Positions 42,748 to 51,919 of a DNA stretch of 64,000 nt are shown here, piece by piece. Source of the DNA: Streptomyces acidiscabies (lineage in GTDB: Bacteria; Actinomycetota; Actinomycetes; Streptomycetales; Streptomycetaceae). The position numbers were made by a program, and so were the translations under genes. The notes below the pieces were generated by a model that was not told the origin of the DNA, searched no databases, and worked only from the letters and a program-made list of their open reading frames with translations. The DNA lies in contig NZ_JAGJBY010000001.1 of NCBI RefSeq assembly GCF_020010905.1, positions 806,001 through 870,000 of the forward strand. The letters are read 5' to 3'. How positions within the stretch are numbered: position 1 is the first letter of the stretch; every line of letters starts with the position of its first letter.

Positions 42748-42857
42748 CCAACACGGCCATTTGAAACCAACGATTTCCTGGGTGAGGGTGGTGTAGCTTG
42801 AAGCGCAGCTTTAAAACTGCGAGGGAGGGGTGTGTGAACGAGCGAAGTGTGACGCTA

Positions 42858-44014
42858 GAGATCTTTAATGGCTGAGGTTACGGCGGTTGGGGGTCGAGGC
42901 CGGTCTTGGCGATGAGGCCGTCGATGAGACCGGGTCGGTACTGCATCTGTTTGAGTCGGCTCTTCACCAGCGTGGTGAGCTGTTCGAGGCTGTGTCTGGT
43001 GAGGTTGGCCAGGGACCTCTTCAGGTGCGACCACACGCCTTCGACCGGGTTGAACTCCGGGGCATAGGGCGGCAGCTGGTAGACGGTCAGCCATGACCGT
43101 GCGGCGATGAGTCGTCGCATGGTGTGGCTGACGTGCGTGTTCAAATTGTCCCAGACCAAGACGATGGGGCCGCCGAGCTGCTGGTGCGCGGCATCCAGCA
43201 GCCGGGCGTAGTCGGTCTCGGTGAAGCCCTTGCGCCGGCCTTTGGCAGGGCCGTGGTCCAGGTGGATGCGGTAGATCAGCCGTGGCCGACGGCCGTCTTT
43301 GGTGCAGATCAGCGCCGCGATCGAGACCCGTTTGGTGCCCGCGGCGGTGACCTTCACGACCGGGGTGCGGCCTCGACGGCCCCATGTGCGGCCTTTGGGC
43401 GGCCTCAGGCCCTGTCCTGCCTCGTCCTCGAAACAGAGCCAGGCGCCCAGGTCCGCCGCCTTCTTTTTATGACGGGCCACTGCTCGTCCTTCCAGGCGGC
43501 GATCCTCGGTTCGTCCCGCTCGGCGGCTCTGCGGGCCGGGATCTGCACGCTCCAGCCGATCCGGTGCAGCAGCAGGTCGAGCCCGGCCAGGGTGTACTCG
43601 GCACCGAACCGGCGGCGCACGATCTCGGCGATCCTCGCCAGCGTCCAGCACTGGTCACTCCAGCCGTACGCGGCCGGACCGGCTTCCAGCACCGTCTCCA
43701 GGGCCCGTAACTGACCGGTATCCAGCTTGCAGCGGGCACCACCCGGCCCCTTGGAGACCAGGGCCTGGCGACCGCCCGCGGCCAGTGCCCGCCGCCAGCG
43801 GTTCGCCGACATCCGCGTCACCCTGAACCGTCGGGCCACCTCCCCGTCACCAGCTCCCGCCTCGATCAGATCGGCTGCCGCGAGCCGGACTTGCTCGCGT
43901 CGAGCCCGCTCCTCGGCCGTCAGCCCACCGCCATCGGAATACCTCATCCCTCCGGCATAGCGCAGCCCACGGCAGACGTCACGACCCGACGTAACCCCCA
44001 CCATTAAAGATCTC
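42858..44014 (-). mobile_element. IS630-family insertion sequence
   Basis: 1157 bp with 14-bp perfect ends GAGATCTTTAATGG and TA target duplication (42856-42857, 44015-44016), as for the IS630/Tc1 group. Transposase on the minus strand in two frames. Confidence 0.95.
42878..43947 (-). CDS. IS630-type transposase made by frameshift
   Basis: The first frame begins near ATG 43947 ([18 protein letters not shown]) and holds two helix-turn-helix units ([37 protein letters not shown]). At AAAAAG near 43469 the reading passes to the second frame with the DDE catalytic part ([35 protein letters not shown]), ending at 42878. All three acidic residues are present, so it may be active. Confidence 0.88.
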
Positions 44015-44527
44015 TAGCCGTCCACCATGAGTCGCTGCTGGAGGCCCTGGTTGAAGCCGAGGAGGTCCCGGCAGGGCGGCTGTTCGGCTTGCCGGAGCTG
44101 CCCGATGGCGATGTTTGGGTTGATACCGCTGGAGCTGCTGCACTTGCGCGGGTGAGCCCGAAAACGATCACTAGCTGGTTGGCGCGTAAGGGGCCAAAGA
44201 GGGGACCGTTCCCGTCACCACACCGAATCTTGTACCGCCTGTATTGGAGGCGCAGCGAGATCGAGGGATGGCTTGGAGGTGAAGGTGCAAGTACTCATGC
44301 CTCGGGATGAGAAAGCGAGAACTTGCTGCTCTGCCTCGCCTGCGACTCGCTCAGCTCCCATCCCGGTTGCTCAGCTCTGCCTGGGGCGACGGTGGACGGG
44401 ATGGGATCTCCCTCGCGCACCCCTACGGGTCGGCAGTCGGCGATGGCGCCCCTCCATCCCGATGTCGGCCGATTCCCTGCCAGAGGCATTTGCTCTGACC
44501 TTGACTGCTCACTGCGGAGTATCCGTC

Positions 44528-44980
44528 TCACGGGTCTCGGTCCATCCGCTGTGCGGGGAGCGGAGCGAGCCGAGAAAGTTGTAACTCAGTCGGTTGTTCG
44601 GGGCGTGTGAGGATTGAAGTTGTATGCGCATGTGGGGAGTTCTGCGTGGTCTGTTGGTGTGCCAGTGGCAGGAAGGCCACTGGGCCTATGGTCCAGCTGA
44701 TGAGTGTGTGGGCATGGGTGACGGGCACCGGCCAAGGCATGCGGCGCAACAGGGCTCGGCGGGTGTTTATGCGCTGGGTGTAGAGCTGTTCCCATGCCTC
44801 CTGGGAGGCGTCGGAGTCGAGTTCCGGTGAGATGGTGCGCAGGATCGTGGGACCCAGTTGTTCGCCTCGGTCTCTGTGCGGGCGTCGTGGGGGCCGAAGA
44901 GTCTTGACGGCCGGCCGTCGTCCAGGTGCCGGGTCCAACATTCGCATCAGGAACCTGGGGGTAGCCATCGTGCTCAGCAT
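44528..44980 (-). CDS. Hypothetical island protein
   Basis: About 150 aa from ATG 44980 (GGGAAGG five bases upstream): MLSTMATPRFLMRMLDPAPG, then PTILRTISPELDSDASQEAWEQLYTQRINTRRALLRRMPWP. Codon use is plausible. The end runs through the repeat at 44558-44588, and one codon there is TTA. It is opposite to and partly overlaps the region just before the integrase remnant. Real but decayed, or spurious. Confidence 0.4.
   Translation of the reverse strand: MLSTMATPRFLMRMLDPAPGRRPAVKTLRPPRRPHRDRGEQLGPTILRTISPELDSDASQEAWEQLYTQRINTRRALLRRMPWPVPVTHAHTLISWTIGPVAFLPLAHQQTTQNSPHAHTTSILTRPEQPTELQLSRLAPLPAQRMDRDP
44558..44588. repeat. Island-internal repeat, copy 2
   Basis: GAGCGGAGCGAGCCG joined to GAGAAAGTTGTAACTCA; see 39983-40027 for the copy with a 13-base spacer. 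Confidence 0.7.
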
Positions 44981-45123
44981 GGGGGCCTTCCCGTCGTACG
45001 TCCGTGAAGAGTTCTGCCGTGACCGTGTGACCGTCGTCGCTGTCGTGGACCACGACCCGGTGCGCAAGCGTGCTGATCATGCTCAGCCCCCGTCCTGTGC
45101 TCTGTACGGAACGGCCGTCTCCA

Positions 45124-45296
45124 TGACTTGCCACACCGCCGTGACCGTCCTCCTGATCCTTGGCGTCCCGGACGTCGCAATCGACTCGATCATGGGTTGG
45201 GAGCCTGGGGGAGCGGCTCGGATGCGCGCCCGGTACATGCACGTGACGGGGACCATGCTCCGGAAAGTCGCGCAACAAGTCGGCGACGCGCTCTGA
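45124..45296 (+). pseudogene. C-terminal remnant of a tyrosine integrase
   Basis: Reads TCHTAVTVLLILGVPDVAID, then IMGWEPGGAARMRARYMHVTG and MLRKVAQQVGDAL, the end of an actinobacterial tyrosine recombinase with the nucleophile Tyr in ARYMHVT. The preceding box normally reads L-R-H-T-A; here the Arg is replaced by Cys (TGC, one C-to-T change from CGC). No start, N-terminal or core-binding domain can be found upstream. It lies 49 bp before the right attachment repeat, where int belongs. Confidence 0.8.
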
Positions 45297-45344
45297 GAGT
45301 TCCCGGAAACGGACTGAGACAGCTGAGACGGAAACTGAGACGGA

Positions 45345-45461
45345 CAACGACGAAGGGCCCCACCGCGAACGGTGGGGCCCTTCGACATCGTGCCCGGTGA
45401 GGCACTGGCGGAGGATACGAGATTCGAACTCGTGAGGGGTTGCCCCCAACACGCTTTCCAA
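45345..45461. repeat. Right attachment-site repeat of the tRNA-Ser island
   Basis: 117 bases identical to 36228-36344, running from 60 bp beyond the tRNA 3' end to the start of its anticodon loop. Includes a terminator-like hairpin (45353-45383). Confidence 0.93.
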
Positions 45462-45493
45462 GCGTGCGCCCTAGGCCACTAGGCGAATCCTCC
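45406..45493 (-). tRNA. tRNA-Ser (anticodon GGA), integration target
   Basis: Acceptor GGAGGAT/ATCCTCC with G73 and encoded CCA, anticodon arm CACGC-TTGGAAA-GCGTG, long variable arm and a canonical T-arm. The 3' half is inside the direct repeat, so the gene stays intact after integration. Confidence 0.96.
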
Positions 45494-45582
45494 GGTCGGA
45501 ACATTACATGACGTCGGAGGGTGGTTGCGAACCCGTTCGGGGGAGGCGGGAGAGGGGGGAAGGAGGGGGTGGGGGATCGGGT

Positions 45583-45683
45583 AGGCTGGGGTCAGCCCCT
45601 CACGCGGCGCTATCTGACTGAACTCCCCCAGGGCCGGAAGGCAGCAAGGGTAGGTCGGCTCTGGCGGGTGCGTGGGGGGTCTT
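45583..45683 (+). ncRNA. ffs: Bacterial small SRP RNA (4.5S RNA)
   Basis: Contains the conserved Ffh-binding loop GGCCGGAAGGCAGCAAGGG at about 45632-45650 in a long hairpin whose outer arms are CCCCTCACGC and GCGTGGGGGG. It lies directly upstream of dnaX, its usual place in Streptomyces. Ends are approximate. Confidence 0.9.
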
Positions 45684-45778
45684 CGCGTTGGCGTACGGCC
45701 GGCGTACGGACCCCTCCGCGAGCGGTCGTCCCCACCACGCGGCCCGGTTTGTCAGTGGGCGCCTATAACCTCGTAGGC

Positions 45779-48019
45779 GTGTCGTCTCTCGCGCTGTACC
45801 GCCGTTATCGCCCGGAGTCGTTCGCCGAGGTCATCGGGCAGGAGCATGTGACAGATCCGTTGCAGCAGGCGCTGCGCAACAACCGGGTCAATCACGCGTA
45901 CCTGTTCAGTGGTCCCCGCGGCTGCGGGAAGACGACGAGCGCGCGGATCCTGGCGCGGTGCCTGAACTGCGAGGAGGGGCCGACGCCGACCCCGTGCGGG
46001 GAGTGCGAGTCGTGCAAGGACCTCGCGCGCAACGGCCCGGGCTCGATCGACGTCATCGAGATCGACGCCGCGTCGCACGGAGGCGTGGACGACGCCCGTG
46101 ACCTGCGCGAGAAGGCGTTCTTCGGCCCCGCGCGCAGCCGCTACAAGATCTACATCATCGACGAGGCCCACATGGTCACGTCGGCGGGGTTCAACGCGCT
46201 GCTGAAGGTCGTCGAGGAGCCCCCGGAGCACCTCAAGTTCATCTTCGCGACGACGGAGCCCGAGAAGGTCATCGGCACGATCCGCTCGCGCACGCACCAC
46301 TACCCCTTCCGCCTCGTCCCGCCGAGCACGCTGCGCGACTACCTCGGGCAGGTGTGCAGGCAGGAGGACATCCCGGTCGAGGACGGCGTCCTGCCGCTCG
46401 TCGTGCGCGCGGGCGCGGGCTCCGTACGTGACTCGATGTCCGTCATGGACCAGCTCCTCGCGGGCGCGACGGCCGAGGGCGTGACGTACGGCATGGCGAC
46501 GTCCCTCCTGGGGTACACGGACGGCTCGCTGCTCGACTCGGTCGTCGAGTCCTTCGCCACGGGCGACGGCGCGGCGGCCTTCGAGGTCGTCGACCACGTC
46601 ATCGAGGGCGGCAACGACCCGCGCCGCTTCGTCGCCGACCTCCTGGAGCGCCTGCGCGACCTCGTCATCCTCGCGGCCGTGCCGGACGCGGCGGAGAAGG
46701 GCCTCATCGACGCCCCCGCCGACGTCGTCGAACGCATGCAGGCCCAGGCCGGCGTCTTCGGCGCGGCCGAGCTCAGCCGCGCGGCCGACCTGGTCAACGA
46801 GGGCTTGACGGAGATGCGCGGCGCGACGTCCCCGCGCCTCCAGCTGGAACTGATCTGCGCGCGCGTACTCCTCCCCGCCGCGTACAGCGACGAACGCTCC
46901 CTCCTGGCCCGCCTGGACCGCATCGAACGCGGCACAAGCTTCGTGACGGGCGCGCCGCCCGCGGGAATCCCGACCGGCTACGAGCCGACGTCCGACGCGC
47001 ACATGCCGGTCGCGCCGGGGGGCGGCGTGGCTGCGGCAAGGGCGGCGGTACGGGGAGGAGCGCCGACGGGTACGCCGCAACAGACGCAGCCCGCGTACGC
47101 CGCACCTGCGCAACCCCAGCCCCCGGCCGCGTACGCCCCTCCGGCCCAGGCCCCCGCCGCGCAGCCCCAGCCTCCGGCCGCTCCCGCCGCTGCCGCGCAG
47201 GCCCCCGCCGGGTACGCCGCCCCCGCGCAACCCCAGCCCCCAGCCCCGTACGCCCCACCCGCCGAACCCCCCACCACCGCACCCCCCGAGCAAGCCCCCC
47301 CCGGCGCCTGGCCCACCCCCGCCCCCACCGGCGCGGGCCGCAAACCCGGCGGCTGGCCCACGGCCGCGAACCCCGGCAGCGCAGCCCGCCCCACGCAGGC
47401 ACCGGCCCCCGCGCACACTCCGGCAGCGGCACCCCCCGGCGCACAGAGCGGCCCCGGCTACACCCCCCCGACCGGCGGCATGGACCCCCGCATGCTCTGG
47501 CCCAACATCCTCGAAGCCGTCAAGAACCGCCGCCGCTTCGCCTGGATCCTCCTCAGCCAGAACGCCCAGGTCGCGGGCTTCGACGGCACGACCCTGCAAC
47601 TCGGCTTCGTCAACGCGGGCGCGCGCGACAAGTTCGCGAGCAGCGGCAGCGAGGAGGCGCTGAAGCAGGCGCTGGCGGAACAGTTCAACGTGCAGTGGAA
47701 GATCGACGCGGTGGTGGACACGAGCGGAGGCGCCGGCGCGCCCTCGCAGGTCTACGCGGCTCAGCCCGCACCGGCGTACCAGCCCCCGGCCCCCCAGCAG
47801 ACCTACCAGGCCCCGCCCCCGCCGCCGGAGCACCAACCCCCGTCGGCTCCCCAACCCCCGGCACCCACGCCCCAGCCCCCGGTCCACGAGGTAGTGGCTC
47901 CCGAGGACGACGTCCCGGAGGACGACGACCCGGACCTGAACGAGTCGGCCCTGTCGGGCCACGAACTGATCGTGCGGGAACTGGGAGCGACGGTGGTGGA
48001 GGAGATCACGAACGAGTAG
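45779..48019 (+). CDS. dnaX: DNA polymerase III subunits gamma and tau
   Basis: 746 aa from GTG 45779 (reads SSLALYRRYRPESF, the usual start). Walker A GPRGCGKTTS, four zinc cysteines in CLNCEEGPTPTPCGECESC, Walker B YIIDEAH, and the SRC-type RTHHYPFR. The tau part has a long Pro/Ala/Gln-rich linker (about residues 410-570, 655-720). It is the clamp-loader motor that ties polymerase cores to the helicase. TATAAC lies 9 bp before the start, so a leaderless mRNA is possible. Confidence 0.96.
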   Translation: MSSLALYRRYRPESFAEVIGQEHVTDPLQQALRNNRVNHAYLFSGPRGCGKTTSARILARCLNCEEGPTPTPCGECESCKDLARNGPGSIDVIEIDAASHGGVDDARDLREKAFFGPARSRYKIYIIDEAHMVTSAGFNALLKVVEEPPEHLKFIFATTEPEKVIGTIRSRTHHYPFRLVPPSTLRDYLGQVCRQEDIPVEDGVLPLVVRAGAGSVRDSMSVMDQLLAGATAEGVTYGMATSLLGYTDGSLLDSVVESFATGDGAAAFEVVDHVIEGGNDPRRFVADLLERLRDLVILAAVPDAAEKGLIDAPADVVERMQAQAGVFGAAELSRAADLVNEGLTEMRGATSPRLQLELICARVLLPAAYSDERSLLARLDRIERGTSFVTGAPPAGIPTGYEPTSDAHMPVAPGGGVAAARAAVRGGAPTGTPQQTQPAYAAPAQPQPPAAYAPPAQAPAAQPQPPAAPAAAAQAPAGYAAPAQPQPPAPYAPPAEPPTTAPPEQAPPGAWPTPAPTGAGRKPGGWPTAANPGSAARPTQAPAPAHTPAAAPPGAQSGPGYTPPTGGMDPRMLWPNILEAVKNRRRFAWILLSQNAQVAGFDGTTLQLGFVNAGARDKFASSGSEEALKQALAEQFNVQWKIDAVVDTSGGAGAPSQVYAAQPAPAYQPPAPQQTYQAPPPPPEHQPPSAPQPPAPTPQPPVHEVVAPEDDVPEDDDPDLNESALSGHELIVRELGATVVEEITNE

Positions 48020-48038
48020 GGGGGACCGTCACCCCAAT

Positions 48039-48081
48039 GCCGGGGGCCTTGGAGGAACGCACAGCCCCATCGGCCCCCGGC
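48039..48081. terminator. Terminator after dnaX
   Basis: GCCGGGGGCC and GGCCCCCGGC form a perfect 10-bp stem with a 23-nt loop, just after the stop. Confidence 0.7.
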
Positions 48082-48103
48082 GTTCAGCGGTTACGCTGAC
48101 CCC

Positions 48104-49357
48104 GTGAACGTCCTAGTCATCGGCACCGGCGCCCGCGAACACGCCCTGTGCCGCTCCCTGTCCCTCGACCCCGCCGTCACGCACCTGGCCTGCGCCCCCG
48201 GCAACGCCGGCATCGCGGAGGTGGCCGAGCTGCACCAGGTCGACCCCCTGGACGGCGACGCGGTGACGGCGCTGGCGAAGAAGCTGGACGCGCACTTGGT
48301 CGTCGTAGGCCCCGAGGCCCCCCTCGTCGCCGGCGTCGCCGACGCCGTACGCGCCGCCGGCATCCCCGTGTTCGGCCCCTCGAAGGAGGCGGCCCAGCTG
48401 GAGGGCTCGAAGGCGTTTGCGAAGGAGATCATGGCGGGCGCGGGCGTCCCGACGGCACGCTCCTACGTGTGCACGACCCCGGAGGAGGCCGCCCGGGCGC
48501 TGGACGCGTTCGGCGCTCCGTACGTCGTGAAGGACGACGGCCTCGCGGCGGGCAAGGGCGTCGTCGTCACCAGCGACCTGGACGAGGCGAAGGAGCACGC
48601 GGCGGCCTGCGACCGCGTCGTGATCGAGGAGTTCCTGGACGGCCCGGAGGTCTCCCTCTTCGCGATCACGGACGGCGAGACGGTCGTCCCCCTCCAGCCC
48701 GCGCAGGACTTCAAGCGCGCCCTGGACGGCGACGAGGGTCCGAACACGGGCGGCATGGGCGCGTACTCCCCGCTGCCGTGGGCGGACCCGAAACTCGTCC
48801 AAGAGGTCCTCGACACCGTCCTCCAGCCGACGGTGGACGAGCTGCGCCGCCGCGGCACCCCCTTCTCGGGCCTCCTGTACGCGGGCCTCGCGATCACCAG
48901 CAGGGGCGTACGGGTCATCGAGTTCAACGCCCGTTTCGGCGACCCGGAGACCCAGGTCGTCCTGGCCCGCCTGAAGACCCCGCTGGCCGGCGTCCTGCTC
49001 GCCGCCGCGAACGGCACCCTCGCCGACCTGCCCGCCCTGCGCTGGAGCGAGGACGCGGCGGTCACGGTGGTGATCGCCTCCCACAACTACCCCGGCACCC
49101 CCCGCACGGGCGACCCGATCACTGGCCTCGAAGAGGTCACCGCCGAGGACGCCCCGCACGCGTACGTCCTTCACGCGGGCACCCGGCGTGAAGGCACCGA
49201 CATCCTCAGCGCCGGCGGCCGGGTCCTCTCCGTCACCGCCACCGGCGACACCCTCACTGGCGCCCGCGACCGCGCGTACCGGGCGATCGCCCGCATCACC
49301 CTGGACGGCTCCCAGCACCGCACGGACATCGCGGCGAAGGCGGCGGCCCAGTCCTGA
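48104..49357 (+). CDS. purD: Phosphoribosylamine-glycine ligase (GAR synthetase)
   Basis: 417 aa from GTG 48104. N-terminal [14 protein letters not shown], the ATP-grasp core with [17 protein letters not shown] and the signature [11 protein letters not shown] are all present. It makes GAR from phosphoribosylamine, glycine and ATP, the second step of purine synthesis. Followed by a strong hairpin, so it is expressed apart from purC here. Confidence 0.96.
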   Translation: MNVLVIGTGAREHALCRSLSLDPAVTHLACAPGNAGIAEVAELHQVDPLDGDAVTALAKKLDAHLVVVGPEAPLVAGVADAVRAAGIPVFGPSKEAAQLEGSKAFAKEIMAGAGVPTARSYVCTTPEEAARALDAFGAPYVVKDDGLAAGKGVVVTSDLDEAKEHAAACDRVVIEEFLDGPEVSLFAITDGETVVPLQPAQDFKRALDGDEGPNTGGMGAYSPLPWADPKLVQEVLDTVLQPTVDELRRRGTPFSGLLYAGLAITSRGVRVIEFNARFGDPETQVVLARLKTPLAGVLLAAANGTLADLPALRWSEDAAVTVVIASHNYPGTPRTGDPITGLEEVTAEDAPHAYVLHAGTRREGTDILSAGGRVLSVTATGDTLTGARDRAYRAIARITLDGSQHRTDIAAKAAAQS

Positions 49358-49374
49358 GCACCGACTGAACCCGA

Positions 49375-49408
49375 AGGGCCCCGTATCCGTCTGTGGATAC
49401 GGGGCCCT
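49375..49408. terminator. Terminator after purD
   Basis: AGGGCCCCGTATCC and GGATACGGGGCCCT are exact 14-bp inverted copies with a 6-nt loop. The rest of the gap to 49676 has no gene. Confidence 0.85.
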
Positions 49409-49676
49409 GTCGCTGTCCGCGCCCCCGGGAATCCGTCAGCCGACCTCGTGATCACGTCAGCCACCTCTCCCCAAAGCCATTCCATCGAGTGACCGTCGGT
49501 CCATCCGGCTGACGGGGGTGCCCGCCCCAACTAGGGTGCGGGCCATGTGTTCAGGCGCCTGCCGAGGTTCCGGCACTTGGCCCACCGGCATTGCGATGTC
49601 AGTGGTGGGTGCCACAGTGGGGGAGTGAGCAGAGGCAGGCGGAAGCGAGCGAGCCGGGAGGGGGAGTGATGCGGGC

Positions 49677-51743
49677 ATGAGCGGCGGTTCGGTCGGTGTG
49701 GAGGCGGGTGTGCGGGCCGCGCGTGCCCGGGCCCTCGCGGTCCTGCGGATGCGCGGGCGCGCGCTGGGCGTGGCCCTGCTGCCGGCGGCTGCGGCGGTGA
49801 TCCTGCTGGCCGGGGGAGGTACGGGGCACCTGGTCGGCCCCGGCTGGGACCTGGCCCGCCGACTCGTCTCGGTCGTCGCCGTCGTCGTCCTCCTGGCCGC
49901 CGCCGGGATCGCGCTCCTCGTCGCCCGCGCCCGCCCGGCGCTCAGCCCGACGGTCCCGATCCCCGAGTCCGCCGCGCCCGACCTCTACCGCCTGGTCCGC
50001 GACCTCGCCGACCGGCTCGACGTCCCCGCGCCCTCCGCGATAGCCCTGACGCCGGACTGCGACAGCTGGCTGGAGGACCGCACGCACCGCGCGCACGGCA
50101 CACTCCAGCCCGTCCGGCGCGACGAGGTCGCCGACCCCGGCGCCTCCCACCGGCGTACGGCCGTGGCGCCGGTCCTCGTCATCGGCTCCCCCTTCCTGTG
50201 GTGGATGCGCGTCGGCGAACTCCGCGCGGTCCTCGCGCCGGTCGTCGCCGGTACGGGCCCCTCCGCGCACCCCGACATAGCCGCCGCCCGCCGCTTCGTG
50301 CGCGGGCTGGACGCGGCGGTCGCGGTGACCGCGAGCCGCTCCCCGCGCGTGTTGTTCGCGGGCGTCGGGTACGTCGTACGGCTCCTGCTGCGCGGCTGCC
50401 GGGTGCACGCGGCGGAGATGGAACGGGGCGTCGCCGCAGCCGCCGCCGAGCGCGCGCAGGCCGTCGACTACGGGCTGCGGATCGTCGCGCAGGAACAGGT
50501 CGGCCTCGCGTACGCGGGCTGGGACCGCCTGCTGACGCGGGTCGCGCTCCCCGCGTGGCGCATGGGCCGCTGGCCGTCCCGCCTGGACGCGGGCGTGGTG
50601 GCCGCCCTGACAGAACTCTCCCGCCGGGACCGCCTCGCCGAAGGCTTCACCTCCCGCCTCGGCGAACGCCCCGCCTGCGACCTCCTCGAAGAACCCGGCA
50701 CGATCGACGAGGCCACGTCCCTCCTCGCCGCCCGCCTCTTCCACGGCGGCCCCACGGAGGCGGGCCCCGACTGGTCCCCGGTGAGCTGGCAGGACTACCC
50801 GGACGAGGTGGTGGACCGAAAGTGGCGCACGGACGCGGCCCGGTTGCACCGCACGCTGGACGCGATGGGGGTACGACGGACGCCGGGGGCGCAGGCGCCG
50901 ACGTTGGCGCGGGTGCTGGAGCATTTGACGGAGGGCGAGGTGGGGGTGGGTGAGCGAGGCGCTGACGCGCAAGAAACGGACGCCGACCAGCCCTCTCGTA
51001 GGGCTGCCCCGGAGAGTGAGCTGGAGCCGGAGAGTGAGCTGGAGTCGGAGCCGAGGCCGGAGTCGGAGTCGGAGGGGGAGTTGAAGCCGGGGCCGGAGTC
51101 GGAGTCGGAGCAGAGGCTGGAGTCGAGGCTGGAGCCGGAGTCGGAGGGGGAGTTGAAGCCGAGGCCGGAGTCGGAGTCGGAGAGGGAGTTGAAGCTGGGG
51201 GCGGAGCTGGAACTGGCGCCGGAGGTCGACCCGGACACCCCCGCCTCCCACACCCCCGCCTCCCACACCCCCGCCCTCCACACCGACGACGACCTCCCCT
51301 ACCTCGACGAATCCGACCTCTACCCCGAAGACCCCCCCGCCCTCTCCCCCCGTACCTCCGCCCTGGCCGCCCGCCTCAGCGCAGAGCTGGCCCGCGACGA
51401 AGCCGCCGCCCCCCGCCCCGCACCCGACGCCACCCCCGGCCCCGACACGGCCCTCTGGGACGACGCGGCGCTCCCCCTCTTCCCCCTCCAACCCCCGCGC
51501 ACGGAGCGGGAGTTGCTGGCAGACCACGTCACCGCGATGGTCTGCTGCGCGGCGATGGACACGGCGGGCGCGACGCCGGGCCTGGACTGGCTGGACGGCC
51601 CGGTCCTCCTGATCGCAGGCGAACGAGCCCCCGACCTGACCCCCCGGGTCCTGAGCCTGGTGGAGGACGGCGACCCGGACCCCCTCCGAGTCTGGCTGGT
51701 CGAACTCGGCATACGCCCGGAAAAACCCCTCCGCCTGGTCTGA
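49677..51743 (+). CDS. Large membrane-anchored protein with acidic repeat region
   Basis: 688 aa from ATG 49677. Two hydrophobic segments near the N-terminus (LGVALLPAAAAVILLAG; LVSVVAVVVLLAAAGIALLVA) are followed by a globular part resembling M48-type peptidase scaffolds (IPESAAPDLYRLVRDLADRLDVPAPSAI), but no HExxH zinc site is seen. About residues 445-515 are Glu/Ser/Pro/Leu repeats, then a helical end. It keeps the place between purD and purC where Streptomyces encode such a protein; function unknown. Confidence 0.75.
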   Translation: MSGGSVGVEAGVRAARARALAVLRMRGRALGVALLPAAAAVILLAGGGTGHLVGPGWDLARRLVSVVAVVVLLAAAGIALLVARARPALSPTVPIPESAAPDLYRLVRDLADRLDVPAPSAIALTPDCDSWLEDRTHRAHGTLQPVRRDEVADPGASHRRTAVAPVLVIGSPFLWWMRVGELRAVLAPVVAGTGPSAHPDIAAARRFVRGLDAAVAVTASRSPRVLFAGVGYVVRLLLRGCRVHAAEMERGVAAAAAERAQAVDYGLRIVAQEQVGLAYAGWDRLLTRVALPAWRMGRWPSRLDAGVVAALTELSRRDRLAEGFTSRLGERPACDLLEEPGTIDEATSLLAARLFHGGPTEAGPDWSPVSWQDYPDEVVDRKWRTDAARLHRTLDAMGVRRTPGAQAPTLARVLEHLTEGEVGVGERGADAQETDADQPSRRAAPESELEPESELESEPRPESESEGELKPGPESESEQRLESRLEPESEGELKPRPESESERELKLGAELELAPEVDPDTPASHTPASHTPALHTDDDLPYLDESDLYPEDPPALSPRTSALAARLSAELARDEAAAPRPAPDATPGPDTALWDDAALPLFPLQPPRTERELLADHVTAMVCCAAMDTAGATPGLDWLDGPVLLIAGERAPDLTPRVLSLVEDGDPDPLRVWLVELGIRPEKPLRLV
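51012..51217. repeat. Glu-rich repeat region in the 49677 gene
   Basis: About 200 bp of imperfect short units (GGAGTCGGAG, GGAGCCGGAG, GGGGGAGTTGAAGCCG). A block coding for ESEGELKP.PESESE occurs twice, about 75 bp apart, so it arose by tandem duplication. All changes preserve the frame. Confidence 0.8.
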
Positions 51744-51919
51744 ACCACACCCCACCCGTTCCGGAGCTGTGGATTCCTCTTCAAACCAATTAGCAACGAA
51801 TAGTGACTAACTAAGCGCGTTATGTGATGTGCTGGAACAGATCGCCCCTGGAGGCAAGGTCCAGCGACATAGGCCAAACGCACAGCATGACAACGGGGGC
51901 AGGCGGGAGGGGAGCAACG

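Larger units (their letters stand above)
42834..44310 (+). pseudogene. Excisionase-like helix-turn-helix gene split by IS630
   Basis: GTG 42834 (GGGAGGGG upstream) starts VNERSVTL and runs into the IS at 42858. The frame resumes exactly after the IS at 44017 as AVHHESLLEALVEAEE and continues to TGA 44310. Removing the IS and one TA restores one uninterrupted frame of about 105 codons. The second half has DTAGAAALARVSPKTITSWLA and PHRILYRLYWRRSEIEGWL, the MerR/excisionase-type winged helix used by integrative elements. It lies where xis is expected, between cargo and integrase. Confidence 0.85.
36228..45461. mobile_element. Decayed integrative element in tRNA-Ser(GGA)
   Basis: About 9.2 kb between exact 117-bp direct repeats, one being the 3' half of an intact tRNA gene. 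This is how tyrosine-recombinase elements sit in Streptomyces. Contents: an integrase C-terminal remnant at the right end, an excisionase-like gene split by IS630, an IS5-type element, and cargo genes of lower GC. No replication or transfer gene remains, so it cannot move by itself. Confidence 0.88.

Noticed and set aside
45752..47962. Open frame of over 700 codons opposite dnaX
   Set aside because: Antisense shadow; composition is Gly/Arg-rich noise while dnaX is intact.
49677..51743. Active M48 zinc peptidase
   Set aside because: Membrane layout recalls the family, but I could not find the HExxH metal site.
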